Positions 10,289 through 21,112 of a stretch of 64,000 nt of DNA are shown piece by piece (position 1 is the first letter of the stretch; every line of letters starts with the position of its first letter). Under the pieces are notes generated by a model, which did no database searches, had not been told where the DNA came from, and was given only the letters and a program-made list of their open reading frames with translations. The position numbers and the translations under genes were made by a program. The stretch is from Bufo bufo (taxonomy: Eukaryota; Chordata; Amphibia; Anura; Bufonidae): NCBI RefSeq assembly GCF_905171765.1, contig NC_053392.1, forward strand, positions 447,234,837-447,298,836, written 5' to 3'.

Positions 10289-13086
10289 ATGTCTCAGTCA
10301 GGCAGCATTACACAGATGGACGTACGGTGTGATGATGATGATGTTTTACCCGCTGCTGCTTCCATTGTCAGATACAAGTGAAGCGGTTGATGATGACGAT
10401 GTGTCCGTGGATGTCACGTGGGTGCCCGCTCGAAGAGAAGAAGAACAAGGGGAAAGTTCTGATGGGGAGACAGAGAGGAGGAGGAGACGAGTTGGAAGCA
10501 GGGGGAGGTCGACACAAGGAGCTAGTGGCACAGTCAGACAGCATGTATCGGCACCCGGGGTCAGCCAGACAGCACGCCAATCAACGCATGCTGTTGCCAC
10601 CACCAGAATGCCGTCATTGCAGAGCTCAGCAGTGTGGCATTTTTTTTTGTGTGTCTGCCTCTGACAACAGCGATGCCATTTGCAACCTGTGCCAAAAGAA
10701 ACTGAGTTGTGGGAAGTCCAACAGCCACCTAGGTATAACTGCTTTGCGAAGGCACATGATCGCACATCACAAACGCCTATGGGATCAACACATAATGACG
10801 AGTACAAGCAGCACACAAACTCAAAGCCACCATCCTCCTCCTGGTCCAGCATCTTCAGCCACGTCAACCACTGCTGTCCTCCTTGCCCCCTCTTAACCAT
10901 CCGCCACTCCGTCTCTCACCTTGAGCAGTTCCTGCTCATCTGCCCACAGTCAGGTGTCTCTCAAGGACATGTTTGAGCGTAAGAAGCCAATGTCACCAAG
11001 TCACCTCCTTGCCCGGCATCTGACAGCTGGCTTGTCTGAACTCTTAGCCCGCTAGCTTTTACCATACTAGCTGGTGGAGTCTGAGGCCTTCCAAAAATTT
11101 GTAGCTATTGGGACACCGCAGTGGAAGGTACCCGGCCGAAATTTCTTTGCACAAAAGGCAATCCCCAACCTGTACTCGATTGTGCAAAAGGAAGTAATGG
11201 CATGTCTGGCACACAGTGTTGGGGCAAGGGTCCATCTGACCACTGATACCTGGTCTGCAAAGCACGGTCAGGGCAGGTATATCACCTACACTGCGCATTG
11301 GGTAAACCTGCTGACGGCTGCCAAGCACGGAATGCAGAGGAGTTGGTGACACCGCCACGACTTGCAGGCAGGCCTGCTGCCACCTCCTCTACTCCTCCTA
11401 CTCCATCCTCTTCCATAACCTCCTCGGCTGAGTCCTCTTCTGCTGCTGCATCTTGCTCCACATCAACGGCACCCCCCCAGCTTCCCAGGGGCTATTCCAC
11501 ATCCCGGATACGGCAGTGTCACGCCGTCTTGGGGTTGACTTGCCTGAAACAGAGAGTCACACCGGACCAGCACTACTGTCCGCCCTGAACGCACAGGTGG
11601 ATCAGTGGCTGACTCCGCACCAACTGGAGATCGGCAAAGTGGTGTGTGACAACGGAAGCAATTTGTTGGCGGCATTGAATTTGGGCAAGTTGACACATGT
11701 GCCGTGCATGGCACATGTGTGTAATCTGATCATACAGCGCTTTGTGCATAAGTACCCAGGCTTACAGGACGTCCTGAAGCAGGCCAGGAAGGTGTGTGGC
11801 CATTTCAGGCATTCCTACACGGCCATGGCGCACTTTTCAGATATCCAGCGGCGAAACAACATGCCAGTGAGGCGCTTGATTTGCGACAGCCCGACACGTT
11901 GGAATTCAACACTCCTAATGTTCGACCGCCTGCTCCAACAAGAAAAAGCTGTCAACGGATATTTGTATGACCGGGGTCCTAGGACAGCCTCTGCGGATGC
12001 GCAATGCCTGTAGGCTCATGCATCCTTTTGAGGAGGTGACAAACCTAGTCAGTCGCACCGAAGGCACCATCAGCGACATCATCCCATTTGTTTTCTTCCT
12101 GGAGCGTGCCCTGTGAAGAGTGCTGGATCAGGCCGTAGATGAGCGTGAAGAGGAAGAGAACAGCCTTATCAGCATCGTTTGCTGGACCTGCAGCAACGCT
12201 GGAAGAGGAGTCTGAGGAAGAGGAGTCAGAGGAGGAATGTGGCTTTGAGGAGGAGGAAGACCAATGACAGCAGGGATCCCAGGGTGCTCGTTGTCACCTA
12301 TCTGGTACCCATGGTGTTGTACGTGGCTGGGGGGAAGAACAGACCTTCAGTGAGATCAGTGAGGACGAGGAACGGGACATGAGGAGCTCGGCATCCAACC
12401 TTGTGCAAATGGGGTCTTTCATGCTGTCGTGCCTGTTGAGGGACCCTTGTATAAAAAGGCTGAAGGAGAACGACCTGTACTGGGTGGCCATGCTAGTAGA
12501 CCCCCGGTATAAGCAGAAAGTGGCTGAAATGTTACCGAAGTCGGAAAGGATGCAGCAGTTCCAAAATAAATTTAAAAGTATGCTTTACACAGCGTATAAG
12601 GGTGATGTCACAGCACAACGGGAATCTAACAGGGGAAGAGGTGAAAGTAATCCTCCTCCTACCACGACCACGCCGGCAAGGACAGGACGCTTTACAGACG
12701 TGTTGTTGATGGAGGACATGCAGAGATTTTTAAGTCCTAAGCATCGCCACAGCCCTTTAGGGTCCACCCTCAGAGAACGACTCGACCGACAGGTAGCAGA
12801 CTACCTCGCCTTAACTGCAGATATCGACACTCTGAGGAGCGATGAACGACTTGACTACTGGGGGTGCAGGCTTGACCTGTGGCCTGAGCTATCCCAATTT
12901 GCGATAGAACTTCTGGCCTACCCCGCTTCAAGTGTCCTGTCAGAAAGGACCTTCAGTGCAGCAGGAGGTATTGTCACTGAGAAGAGAAGTCGTCTAGGTC
13001 AAAAAAGTCTAGATTACCTCACCTTTATTAAGATGAATGAGGGATGGATCCCGAAGGGTCTGACAGTGAGCGATACATTCGACTAA
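10289..13086 (+). pseudogene. hAT transposase with N-terminal BED zinc finger (broken)
   Basis: Start proposed at 10289 (MSQSGSITQMD followed by an Asp run). The N-terminus is acidic/basic, then a BED finger with CNLCQKKLSCG and LRRHMIAHH around 10680-10770. The RNase H-like core follows: LTTDTWSAKH (~11230), VVCDNGSN (~11640), CMAHVCNLI and SPTRWNSTLLMFDRLL (~11890-11940). An acidic Glu-rich insert is at 12190-12260. The C-terminal dimerisation domain has LAYPASSVLSERTFSAAGG (~12915-12970) and ends with TAA at 13086. Segments fall in different frames with stops (10374, 10894, 11347, 12013), so it is inactive. The last 235 codons form one open frame. Confidence 0.9.
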
Positions 13087-13818
13087 AAAAGGCCTGGTGA
13101 TGAGATGATCTGCCTTGGGCTAAAAATGGTCCACACGCTGCTGTATTTTACCTCTGAATGCCGGATGACTTGCGTGACTTATCCGCCACCAACTAGGGTT
13201 CAAGCCGCAATGTTTTAGGGCACTTTCTGCCTGGGAAACAAACATCAATTTTTCTGTCCGCTGCTACAGCAGCGGCTGCAACAATACCTAATTTTTCAGG
13301 CATGTGTACATGCCTAATTTTCCTGGCCTCTGGTGCTGCACTGTGGCTTTAAAAACCAAAAAAAAAAAAGGCACATACATGTGTCAATTCCCCTTCGTGA
13401 TCGTTACCTTGTCGTGGTGAAGGGGCTTGCGTATCACAATGAAGCGACCACCTCTATGAGTTTGTTGGCAATGGCAATGTTGGCACACCCCAGATGATAA
13501 GGTCGTTGCTTCATTGTGAACAGACCAAAAGCGATCGGCTGGATAATTTTGCATAGAAAAAACATTAATTTTCTTTGTGATCATCTAAGGTGATCATTCA
13601 AGCCTTCTAGGCCAACAATGGGCCCACACTGCAGAATCATTGTTTTCTGGGTCACTTAACGGTCACTGAACTACCTCAGCACGACCATAGGCTTTGTAAA
13701 ACCCCCATCGAATGCAATCTCCCAAACGTGCGCACGAGCACAGTCATAACTACACCAAGATTGACGCATAGTGGTATAAAATTTATGTCATGAGTGTGTC
13801 AACTATTGACAACTCTTT
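13087..13818. other. hAT 3' non-coding region
   Basis: No gene seen. Starts with hAT post-coding sequence (AAAAAAGGCCTGGTGATGAG). At ~13400 it contains TTACCTTGTCGTGGTGAAGG, a motif that reappears in variant form in the 535-bp duplication at 38150 and 38690. Confidence 0.5.
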
Positions 13819-14034
13819 GCGGTTGTCTAAAATCTATTCCTTACACGTCCCCTGATAGGGGACGTAACAGGGATTAAACTAATAAGAATAGAACAACATA
13901 ACACACCACAACTATCTGGTGGCACATTAGATTGCATGCGCAGTGCCCCAAATTTGAAGTAGGAGGACCGACCAAGCATCTTTTTCCATCTCCCCGTTCC
14001 TAAAATCAATGCCATATACACGTCCCCTGATAGG
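13819..14034 (-). repeat. U2 snRNA-like sequence, two partial copies
   Basis: On the minus strand, 13921-14034 reads TATCAGGGGACGTGTATATG and then GATTTTAGGAACGGGGAGAT, resembling the U2 stem IIa, Sm-region and stem III part. 13819-13894 reads TTCTTATTAGTTTAATCCC followed by GTTACGTCCCCTATCAGGGG, resembling the U2 branch-adjacent and stem IIa part. The halves are out of order and no intact 5' end or promoter is seen, so these are U2-derived or U2-like pieces carried by the hAT, not a functional gene. Confidence 0.5.
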
Positions 14035-14074
14035 AATAGTACTACTTAACACACCTTATAATAACGCAGAGAGA

Positions 14075-14173
14075 GGCAACGCAGAGAGAGGAGTCTGAAG
14101 AAGAGGAGTCAGAGGAGGAAGGTGGCTTTGAGGAGGTGGAAGACCAACCACAGCAGGCGTCCCAGGGGGCTTA
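14075..14173 (+). repeat. Second partial copy of hAT acidic coding segment (left part)
   Basis: Matches the transposase stretch at ~12205-12300: Glu-codon-rich GAGTCTGAAGAAGAGGAGTC, ending CCCAGGGGGCTTA. It continues at 19482-19610 after the PLE (TTGTCACCTTTCGGGGGACC, then GACATCAGTGAGGAC). This implies an internal duplication or a mosaic hAT copy. Confidence 0.7.
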
Positions 14174-14475
14174 GTAAAACAATGGGTGCGGGGACCGCGC
14201 TATAAATCAGCAATTTAAATCAGTTATTCAAGTCAGATCCTATAAAAACGGAGAACTGAAATCGCATGCAGCTTTCAGAAGCAACAGTCACAGGTACGTG
14301 TCATACACCTCCTGCTGGTCCTCAGATTCCGTAATGAGCCACCAACTGCTGATTCCAGACACCGGATCGGAATACCTTCACAAAGGAACAGAAAAGATGG
14401 TGCAATACCCTCGATATTTTTAAGGTATAGGGTTTATTATACTCACAAACTAAAAGTTGTTTGCATGCACATAGA

Positions 14476-14520
14476 ATTGCTCGACCCGGGTTTCGCTGTT
14501 AGCTTCTTCAGGGGCTGCGG
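14476..14520 (-). ncRNA. Hammerhead ribozyme motif in PLE-1 3' region
   Basis: Minus strand: CTGAAGA core box (plus 14505-14511), a 3-bp stem II GCT/AGC closing loop AAC, GAAA box (plus 14491-14494), a tight stem III ACCC/GGGT, and cleavage triplet GTC just before GAGC. Stem I pairing with upstream GCCC is short (3 of 4). Hammerheads with very short stem III are known from PLE pseudo-LTRs; position and core fit. Activity is untested. Confidence 0.6.
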
Positions 14521-15120
14521 TACAAACACCGCTGCAAACCACAAGTAAAATATGACTTCTACCCCGGAACTGAAACGGACTTCCGTTATCCAATGTCATG
14601 TCAATCAATCAATTGATGTCGAATGCCATAAACATATACATAATGTGCAATATAAACTATTACATAAAATCTTAAATAGCTTATAAATAGACAATATCAT
14701 AAAAGACAATGTCATATAAAAACAATGTTATGAGTTAGACTAAAATAATAATATGATATAATATATATAAAATATGCATAAGAACAATAGTATCAAGCAA
14801 ATCAAACCATACAAGCTGCTTTTATATCCCATTCAATATTGAGTCCTTGTGGCTGCAAAGTATCCATTTCGAAAATCCATTGCGCCTCTTTTTTGTTGAT
14901 TTGTGTAGCGGGATTACCTCCTCGCCAATGACGTTTAACCAGTTCGATACCACAGAATTTTAAACCGGTGGGGTCCTTCTGATGAAATCTCTTAAAGTGT
15001 GCTGAGACAGTATGCGTCTCCAGCCCCTTTTTAATATTCCTAATATGTTCCGCCACCCGAACTTTCAACTTCCTCAAAGTTCTACCTATATACTGAAGCC
15101 CACAAGGGCACTCCAGCATA

Positions 15121-16745
15121 TACAGTCTTGTGAAAAAATTAGGACACCCTTTGAAAGCATGTGGTTTTTTGTAACATTTTTAATAAATGGTTATTTCATC
15201 TCCGTTTCAACAATACAGAGAGATTAAAGTAATCCGACTAAACAAAGAAAACTGAAGAAAAGTCTTTTCAAGATCTTCTGTAAATGTCATTCTACAAAAA
15301 TGCCTATTCTAACTGAGGAAAAAGATAGGACACCCTTGCCCCTAATAGCGAGTGTTACCTCCTTTGGCTGAAATAACTGCAGTGAGACGGTTCTTGTAGC
15401 CATCTACCAGTCTTCGACATCGGTCTGAGGAAATTTTACCCCACTCCTCAATGCAGAACTTTTTCAGCTGTGAGATGTTTGAGGGGTTTCTTGCACGTAC
15501 AGCCCTTTTCAAGTCACCCCACAGCATCTCAATGGGATTCAAATCTGGACTTTGACTTGGCCATTCCAGGACTCTCCATTTCTTCTTTTTCAGCCAATCT
15601 TTGGTTGATTTACTAGTATGTTTTGGGTCATTGTCATGTTGCATGGTCCAGTTCCGCTTCAGCTTTAATTTTCTAACTGATGGTCTCACATGTTCTTCAA
15701 GCACCTTCTGATACACAGTAGAATTCATCGTGGATTCTATGATGGTGAGCTGACCAGGTCCTGCTGCAGCAAAGCAGCCCCAAACCATGACACTTCCACC
15801 TCCATGCTTCACAGTTGGTATGAGGTTCTTTTCTTGGAATGCTGTGTTTGGTTTACGCCAAACATGTCCTCTGCTGTTGTGTCCAAATAATTAAATTTTG
15901 GACTCATCTGTCCAAAGAACATTATTCCAGAAGTCCTGGTCTTTGTCAACTTTATCGCTGGCAAATGTCAGTCTGGCCTCGATGTTTCTCTTGGAAAGCA
16001 AAGGTTTCCTCCTTGCACACCTCCCATGCAAGTTAAACTTGTACAGTCTCTTTCTGATTGTAGAGGCATGTACTTCTACATCAACAGTAGCCAGAGCCTG
16101 CTGTAGTTCTCGAGATGACACTTTAGGGTTTTTGGATACCTCTTTTAGCATCTTGCGGTCTGCTCTTGGGGTGAACTTGCTGGGGCGACCAGTCCTGGGC
16201 ATGTTGGCAGTTGTTTTGAAAGCCCTCCACTTGTAGACTATCTTCCGGACAGTGGAATGGCTGATTTCAAAATCTTTTGAGATCTTTTTAAATCCCTTCC
16301 CAGACTCATAGGCTGCTACAATCTTTTTTCTGAAGTCCTCTGACAGCTCTTTTGCTCTCACCATGGTGCTCACTCTTACTTCAACAGTCAGGAGCACACC
16401 AAACTAAATGTCTGAGGTTTAAATAGGGCAAGCCTCATTCAACATGCAGAGTAACGATCTACTAATTATGTGCACCTGGTGTGATATACCTGTGTGAGAT
16501 CTGAGCCAATTTAAGAGGGAATACATGTGAGGGTGTCCTATCTTTTTCCTCAGTTAGAATAGGCATTTTTGTAGAATGACATTTACAGAAGATCTTGAAA
16601 AGACTTTTCTTCAGTTTTCTTTGTTTAGTTGGATTACTTTAATCTCTCTGTATTGTTGAAACGGAGATGAAATAACCATTTATTAAAAATGTTACAAAAA
16701 ACCACATGCTTTCAAAGGGTGTCCTAATTTTTTCACATGACTGTA
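15121..16745 (-). mobile_element. Tc1-like element (Tc1-A) nested in PLE
   Basis: About 210-bp terminal inverted repeats (starting TACAGTCTTGTGAAAAAATT at the left, complementary end at 16745) with TA duplications at 15119-15120 and 16746-16747. Length 1625 bp. The two repeat arms are nearly identical, suggesting a recent insertion. It is the innermost of five nested elements. Confidence 0.95.
15342..16364 (-). pseudogene. Tc1 transposase, one nonsense codon
   Basis: From an ATG at 16364 (MVRAKELSEDFRKKIVAAYE) the frame runs 340 codons to TGA/TAA at 15342. Paired-like HTH DNA-binding region (FEISHSTVRKIVYKW; GRPSKFTPRADRK), then DD34E catalytic core: LWTDES (first Asp), HDNDPKHTSK (second Asp), NPIEMLW (Glu). 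The only visible break is a TAA at 15891-15893 where relatives have Asn after SKI, in the same frame on both sides. Full family length otherwise. Confidence 0.92.
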
Positions 16746-17974
16746 TATGACTCCCATGGATTCTCATTAAATATTGCCTTTTACTTTTAATATGGATGAT
16801 TTAGAAGTAGACACAATTTCTTCTAGTTTGGATTTTTTCTTATCATCCCTGGAGCGATTTTTACAACAAAGGCAAAAACCGCACCAGGTAAAAACACTGC
16901 GAGGTTTAGATGTGGTTTGGTCGTGTTTCACATAGCTGTGCACAATGCGGTTCCGAACAGTGGGGGCTCTTTTAAAAATAAATGTGTTTTTTTTTTTGGG
17001 ATAAGGTCTCCAATAACTGTCATTTTTTAGGACATTCCAATTTTTATGGATGATCTTCTTAATTTGAGGGCAGATAGTGGAATAAGAGGTGGAGAAAGCA
17101 AATTGGTATTTATCCCTAATCTGTTTTGTATACTCACTAGGGTCCTTATTTTTATTTTTAGTATTATAATTATCTCGCTTTACTTCCTCCCTCTGATTGT
17201 ATAATACTTCCTTTTCATATCCTTTTTCAATAAACCGGTCTATAATAATATTGCTCTGTTTTTCATAGTCCTCTATATTGGTGCAGTTCCTTTTGATGCG
17301 CTGCAACTGCCCTTTTGGTACATTACAGATCCAGGGCTTATAGTGACAGCTGCTCCTCTCAATATACCCATTACAGTCAGTCGGCTTAAAATAGGTCTTA
17401 GTTATAATTTTTCCTTGTTCTAGCCTAATTTCAAGGTCTAAAAAGGGGATGGTGTTTTTGCTGACATCTTCAGTGTAGTTTATATTCCACGTATTGGAAT
17501 TGATGTGGGAAATAAAATCAAATAATCCTTTTTCAGTACCGTACCAGACTCTGATGCAGTCGTCAATATATCTTTTCCAAAGTTGTAAACTGCCATTCTC
17601 GGTGTCTCTCTTTAGGACGGGGGAGATATTGAAATGCTCCCAATACGCCATAAAGAGGTTGGCGAAACTGGGTGCGAATTTCGCACCCATCGCCACACCG
17701 GAGACTTGTAAAAAATAATAATCGTCGTACCAAAAATAATTGTGTCCTAAACAGTATTGTATACAGTCTAGGATAAATGTTTTCCGTTCTTCACACATTT
17801 GTTCATCACCATCCAAATAGAATTTGACTGCCTCCATACCGATATTATTTGGTATCATTGTATATAATGACGTAACATCAAGAGTCATCAAAAAGGTGTT
17901 CTCTGGGAAGTATTTTTGTCACTAAGGATTTTCTGCATTTCCACGTTATAATCTGCCTTATTTAAAACAATTAA

Positions 17975-17992
17975 CCCCCCCCCCCCCCCCCC
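17975..17992. repeat. 18-base cytosine run in PLE coding region
   Basis: An uninterrupted run of C on plus (G on minus) where the protein reads ADKGGG. Expansion of a glycine codon run would shift the frame here, and the frame does break at this point. A 16-base run at 53760-53775 occurs in PLE-2. Confidence 0.85.
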
Positions 17993-18699
17993 TTATCGGC
18001 CAGTTTAATCACTAATTGGTCATTCTGTTCAAAAAAATTTAGGGCCTCTTTTTCTGTTTTACTCAAATTATTCTTATTCATATCCCCTGTGTCTATGTGA
18101 TCTAGTCCTTTTAAAATACCACGTTTAAAAGCCTCAATACATTCATTCTCTTTATTATCTGGGTAGAAGGTAGATTTATTTTTTAGATCTGTATATATCT
18201 CCGTACCTTCTGTTTGAGGAGTTTTGATGGGATTTTTTATAAGGTATTTGCGGATATTTAATTTTCTTATAAACCGATGCAGGTTTAAATAGGTCTCAAA
18301 TTTGTTACCCCTATATGTGGGTGCAAACTTGAGACGTTTATTAAGGACCGACAATTCTTCAGGTGATAAAATATAGGAGCTTAAATTGTAGATACCCATG
18401 GATTCCCTCTGCCCTTCTTTGCTTCGGGACTTATTGTGTCTCTTTCCTCCCCTGTTTCCCCTACCTCTCTTTTTTTCTTTCTGGGTGTTTCCTCTTTCTT
18501 TTGAGGTATTTGCGGTGTTTTTCCCTTTATCAACTTGTGTGGAAAATTTTCATCCTGCACACTATTATCTTTCCCTTCATTAGGGCATAATCATGCTTCA
18601 TTCCTATTTTCCTTTGCTGTGTGGCTTTCATATTGTCTATTTTCTTTGGGGAAATATTCCCCCCCTGATCCATATCGTGGTTTTTTCATATGGTTTGTT

Positions 18700-18802
18700 T
18701 CAGTCTGATACCTTTCAGTCTGATACCTATGGTTTGTTTCAGTCTGATACCTTTCAGTCTGATACCTATGGTTTGTTTCAGTCTGATACCTTTCATTATG
18801 GT
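18700..18802 (-). repeat. In-frame 42-bp minisatellite in PLE ORF
   Basis: About 2.5 units encode the 14-residue repeat YQTETNHRYQTER. The plus strand shows repeated CAGTCTGATACCT. The flanking Arg/Tyr/His-rich sequence suggests RNA binding, but no domain is recognised. Confidence 0.8.
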
Positions 18803-19481
18803 CCGGTACATATGTACCTGTACCCCTATTATGAAAATATGGACAATATTGTGGCCTAAACCTTCCTGGGTTATGATATTCTCGGGGGCCATGGTGGTAT
18901 CGATTGTTGGTTCCTCGATATGAGTGGGTATTGTACTGGAATTGATCATTCCCTTCATATCTATAATAGCCATGATTCCTGCGATACCCATTCCACCTAG
19001 GTCTATAACCACGGGAATTTTCCTGACCCCAGCCGGTGTTGGATTCTACTTGGTGGTTATGTGTAGCAGTTCTCCCATAATTGGGTAAGGTGTGCTCATT
19101 ATTTATAGGTTCACTGACATAAACCGCCGTTTCTTCCTTTTTTTGCTTCCATTTATACACTGTATTATTTTTATATTCATCTACTACCTTTAAATACTTT
19201 TTTTGTTTATTCTTTTTTACTTCCTGTTCAGCTTTCACTATCTCTTTCTGGCATTTTATTGATAATTCATGATACTCAGGTAGTTCCTTAAATGGCGCTA
19301 ATTTAGTTTTAATATCTTCTATCTTATTACATAGGGAGGTAAGTTTCCTTTTCCTCCTTTCAATAATGAACCTTATAGCTCCAAGGCTACATGAGTTAAC
19401 AAACTCTTCCCAATCTCTTATTTCTTCCTCAGAGTCAGAGTTTAGTGGTAGTTGCCAACTCAAACCCTCCCAGGGGGCTTA

Positions 19482-20037
19482 TTGTCACCTTTCGGGGGAC
19501 CCTTGGTGTTGTACATGGCTGGGTGGAGGAAGAGACCTTCAATGACATCAGTGAGGACAAGGAACGGGACATGGCTAGCTTGGTATCCAACCTTGTGCAA
19601 ATGGGGAGTTTGCGGTTGTGCAAATGGACTGTTTGCGGTGCGTTAAACGGGGAGTTTGGTCTGTCACTGTGAAGCGGGCGTAACCCTTACACTACCTGAT
19701 CGATACAACATCATACCTGATGTTTTAAAGCACGTTATTCCAAACAATTTAGGAATGTTAGATGATTTATGCCCTTTATGGATTAAAACCAGACTCTGCG
19801 TCAACTACGTAATTTTCCATGGGAGTTTTGCCATGGATCCCCCTCCGGCATGCCACAGTCCAGCTGTTAGTCCCCTTGATACAACTTTTCCATCACTATT
19901 GTGGCCAGAAAGAGTCCCTGTGGGTTTTAAAATTCGCCTGTCCATTGAAGTCAATGGCGGTTGCCCATTCGCGAACATTTGCGAAAATTCGCGTTCGTCG
20001 TTCGCGAACGGAAAATTTTATGTTTGCGACATCTCTA
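19482..20037 (+). other. hAT 3' terminal region
   Basis: Continuation of the partial hAT coding copy to ~19610, then non-coding 3' sequence (GTTAAACGGGGAGTTTGGTC, CACTACCTGATCG), a CpG-rich subterminal stretch with inverted GTTCGCGAAC phrases, and the terminus GACATCTCTA. No further gene. Confidence 0.7.
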
Positions 20038-20103
20038 CTAGTGAGGGCATTCCACAGAGCTCATCCTGATAAGGTCGGTCCTGGGTGCCCGGAGGTCACC
20101 CAT

Positions 20104-20117
20104 AGAAGGGGGGGTAC
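20104..20117 (+). promoter_or_regulatory. Gypsy polypurine tract
   Basis: AGAAGGGGGGGTAC directly precedes the 3' LTR start at 20118, the expected site of plus-strand priming. Confidence 0.75.
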
Positions 20118-20576
20118 TGTCACATCTGTGACAGGTCTCAGAAGGTCTTAAAAATATTATCTACGCATTAGTGATCTGACAGCCTCTTTCGGTTTCACTT
20201 TGTCTGTGTGTTGCTGGTATGTCCACACCTCCTGTTCAGGTGTGGATCATGTGAACTTTACCTCACCTTATTGTGTTTTGTATCCCCCCCCTGGTTGTTT
20301 ACTAGGCCTCAGTGAGACGCTAGTTCCTTCACCAGGGAAGGAACGGGTGGTCTCTGCCCTGTCATTATCTATAGGGCATCTGAGGGTCACCGGGGTTTTC
20401 TAGGTTCCTGTGTATGGGTATCTCTACCATCGAGAGATGCCCATACAGATAGGAGTTAATGCCAGGAGCAGGGTTTTATAAGTGGTGACCCTTTTCCTTC
20501 CCTAGCGGTGAGGCCTAGTGTCTTTCCCCTTCCTTCTTGTTGTCTTTTGGTGTTCTCCCCTACTACATCCGTGACA
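20118..20576 (+). repeat. 3' LTR of Gypsy element
   Basis: 459 bp, TGTCACATCTG...CCGTGACA. Similar to the 5' LTR but lacking a ~96-bp internal segment, which is replaced by TTGTGTTTTGTATCCCCCCC. The target duplication TCCAT follows. Confidence 0.9.
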
Positions 20577-20581
20577 TCCAT

Positions 20582-20770
20582 AGGGGATCACTGGGGGGGG
20601 GCTACTTCATCTCTACTGGAGCGTCTCCTTGAGGGTCCCTCATCACCGGATGACGATGATGATGGAGTAGAGGAATGTGGCACTCTTCTCACTTACTTGC
20701 AGACTCTGTTTCAGAGGCAAGGATGGCGTATGCCTCTTCAGTGGAGTACATTCTCTGGGATGAATTGGAC
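20582..20770 (-). pseudogene. piggyBac-like transposase, N-terminal part
   Basis: The minus strand from ~20765 reads RMYSTEEAYAILASETESAS then a frameshift into acidic/Ser-rich codons (HHHRHP in one frame, Asp-rich in another). This is the usual N-terminus of PGBD4-like transposases (YTAEEAY type). It is separated from the rest at 6871 by the Gypsy. Confidence 0.65.
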
Positions 20771-20849
20771 ATTTTTATTTTTATTGGTGTATGTAAAGTG
20801 AAAAGTGTCAGGGGGGTGTATATAGTGATTTAACACGTGAGGGGGCTTG

Positions 20850-20990
20850 TAATGAATTAATAAAAATAAAATTTATGATAAAGAAAAAAAGAGAAAGAAA
20901 GAAAAGAGAAAAAATTTAGAAAAAAAGGATCAAAAATAAATAATAATAAAAAAATAAAAAAAAGCCACTAAACTTGAGCAGATGCAGTCA
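20850..20990. repeat. A-rich low-complexity tract
   Basis: Imperfect AAATAAAA/GAAA repeats on plus, probably in the piggyBac 5' untranslated region. No gene. Confidence 0.7.
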
Positions 20991-21112
20991 GTAATTGACA
21001 GTATTGACCGGCGCTCTGCAGGTGCAGGATCCACGCACGCAAACAGCACGTGTGTGGGTTCAAAAATCGAAACTAGTACTAACTAAAATTGACATATATA
21101 TATATATATATA

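Larger units (their letters stand above)
14802..19463 (-). pseudogene. PLE polyprotein: N-terminal region, reverse transcriptase, GIY-YIG (broken)
   Basis: Starts at or above 19463 (MSWQLPLNSDSEEEIRDWEE), with a coiled, Lys-rich segment, then Tyr/Arg/Asn-rich sequence and a 14-residue tandem repeat (RYQTETNHRYQTE, 18700-18800). A break at 18591 and another at an 18-cytosine run (17975-17992, coding KLADKGGG) interrupt it. Reverse transcriptase follows with LDVTSLYTMIPN, a VAMGAKFAPSFANLFM motif and YIDDCIRVW (catalytic Asp pair). The GIY-YIG part (14802-15118) has LQYIGRTLRKLKVRVAEH. The Tc1 at 15121-16745 splits the coding sequence at SYM|LECPCG. Several lesions make it non-functional. Confidence 0.9.
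14174..19467 (-). mobile_element. Penelope-like element (PLE-1) with nested Tc1
   Basis: Bounded by a 14-bp target duplication TCCCAGGGGGCTTA at 14160-14173 and 19468-19481. The minus strand encodes an N-terminal Lys/Gln/Asn-rich region (18591-19463), a middle region (17971-18399), reverse transcriptase (16767-17891) and a GIY-YIG endonuclease domain (14802-15118), the classic PLE order. A hammerhead motif lies 3' of the coding region at 14476-14520. A Tc1 at 15121-16745 separates reverse transcriptase from endonuclease. Confidence 0.9.
9462..20037 (+). mobile_element. hAT (BED-finger type) transposon nested in Gypsy
   Basis: Terminal inverted repeats TAGAGATGTC and GACATCTCTA, with an 8-bp target duplication CTGGTGAG (9454-9461) / CTAGTGAG (20038-20045), 7 of 8 matching. 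It encodes a BED-finger hAT transposase at 10289-13086, has a U2-like segment at 13819-14034 and a second partial copy of its own acidic coding segment at 14075-14173 plus 19482-19610. The PLE at 14174-19467 is inserted in that second copy. Gypsy chromodomain sequence resumes immediately outside (residues RAFHRAHPDKVGPG at 20045-20086). Confidence 0.9.
6877..20576 (+). mobile_element. Gypsy (chromovirus) LTR retrotransposon with nested insertions
   Basis: Bounded by LTRs at 6877-7431 and 20118-20576 with a 5-bp target duplication TCCAT (6872-6876 and 20577-20581). Internal order: gag, zinc knuckle, protease, then a direct jump to integrase C-terminus and chromodomain, so most of pol is deleted. 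It hosts a Harbinger MITE in gag (7762-8186) and a hAT in the chromodomain region (9462-20037). It lies inside the piggyBac transposase gene. Confidence 0.9.

Noticed and set aside
10346..10900. 184-codon Cys/Ser-rich ORF on minus
   Set aside because: It is the antisense shadow of the hAT transposase N-terminus and BED finger.
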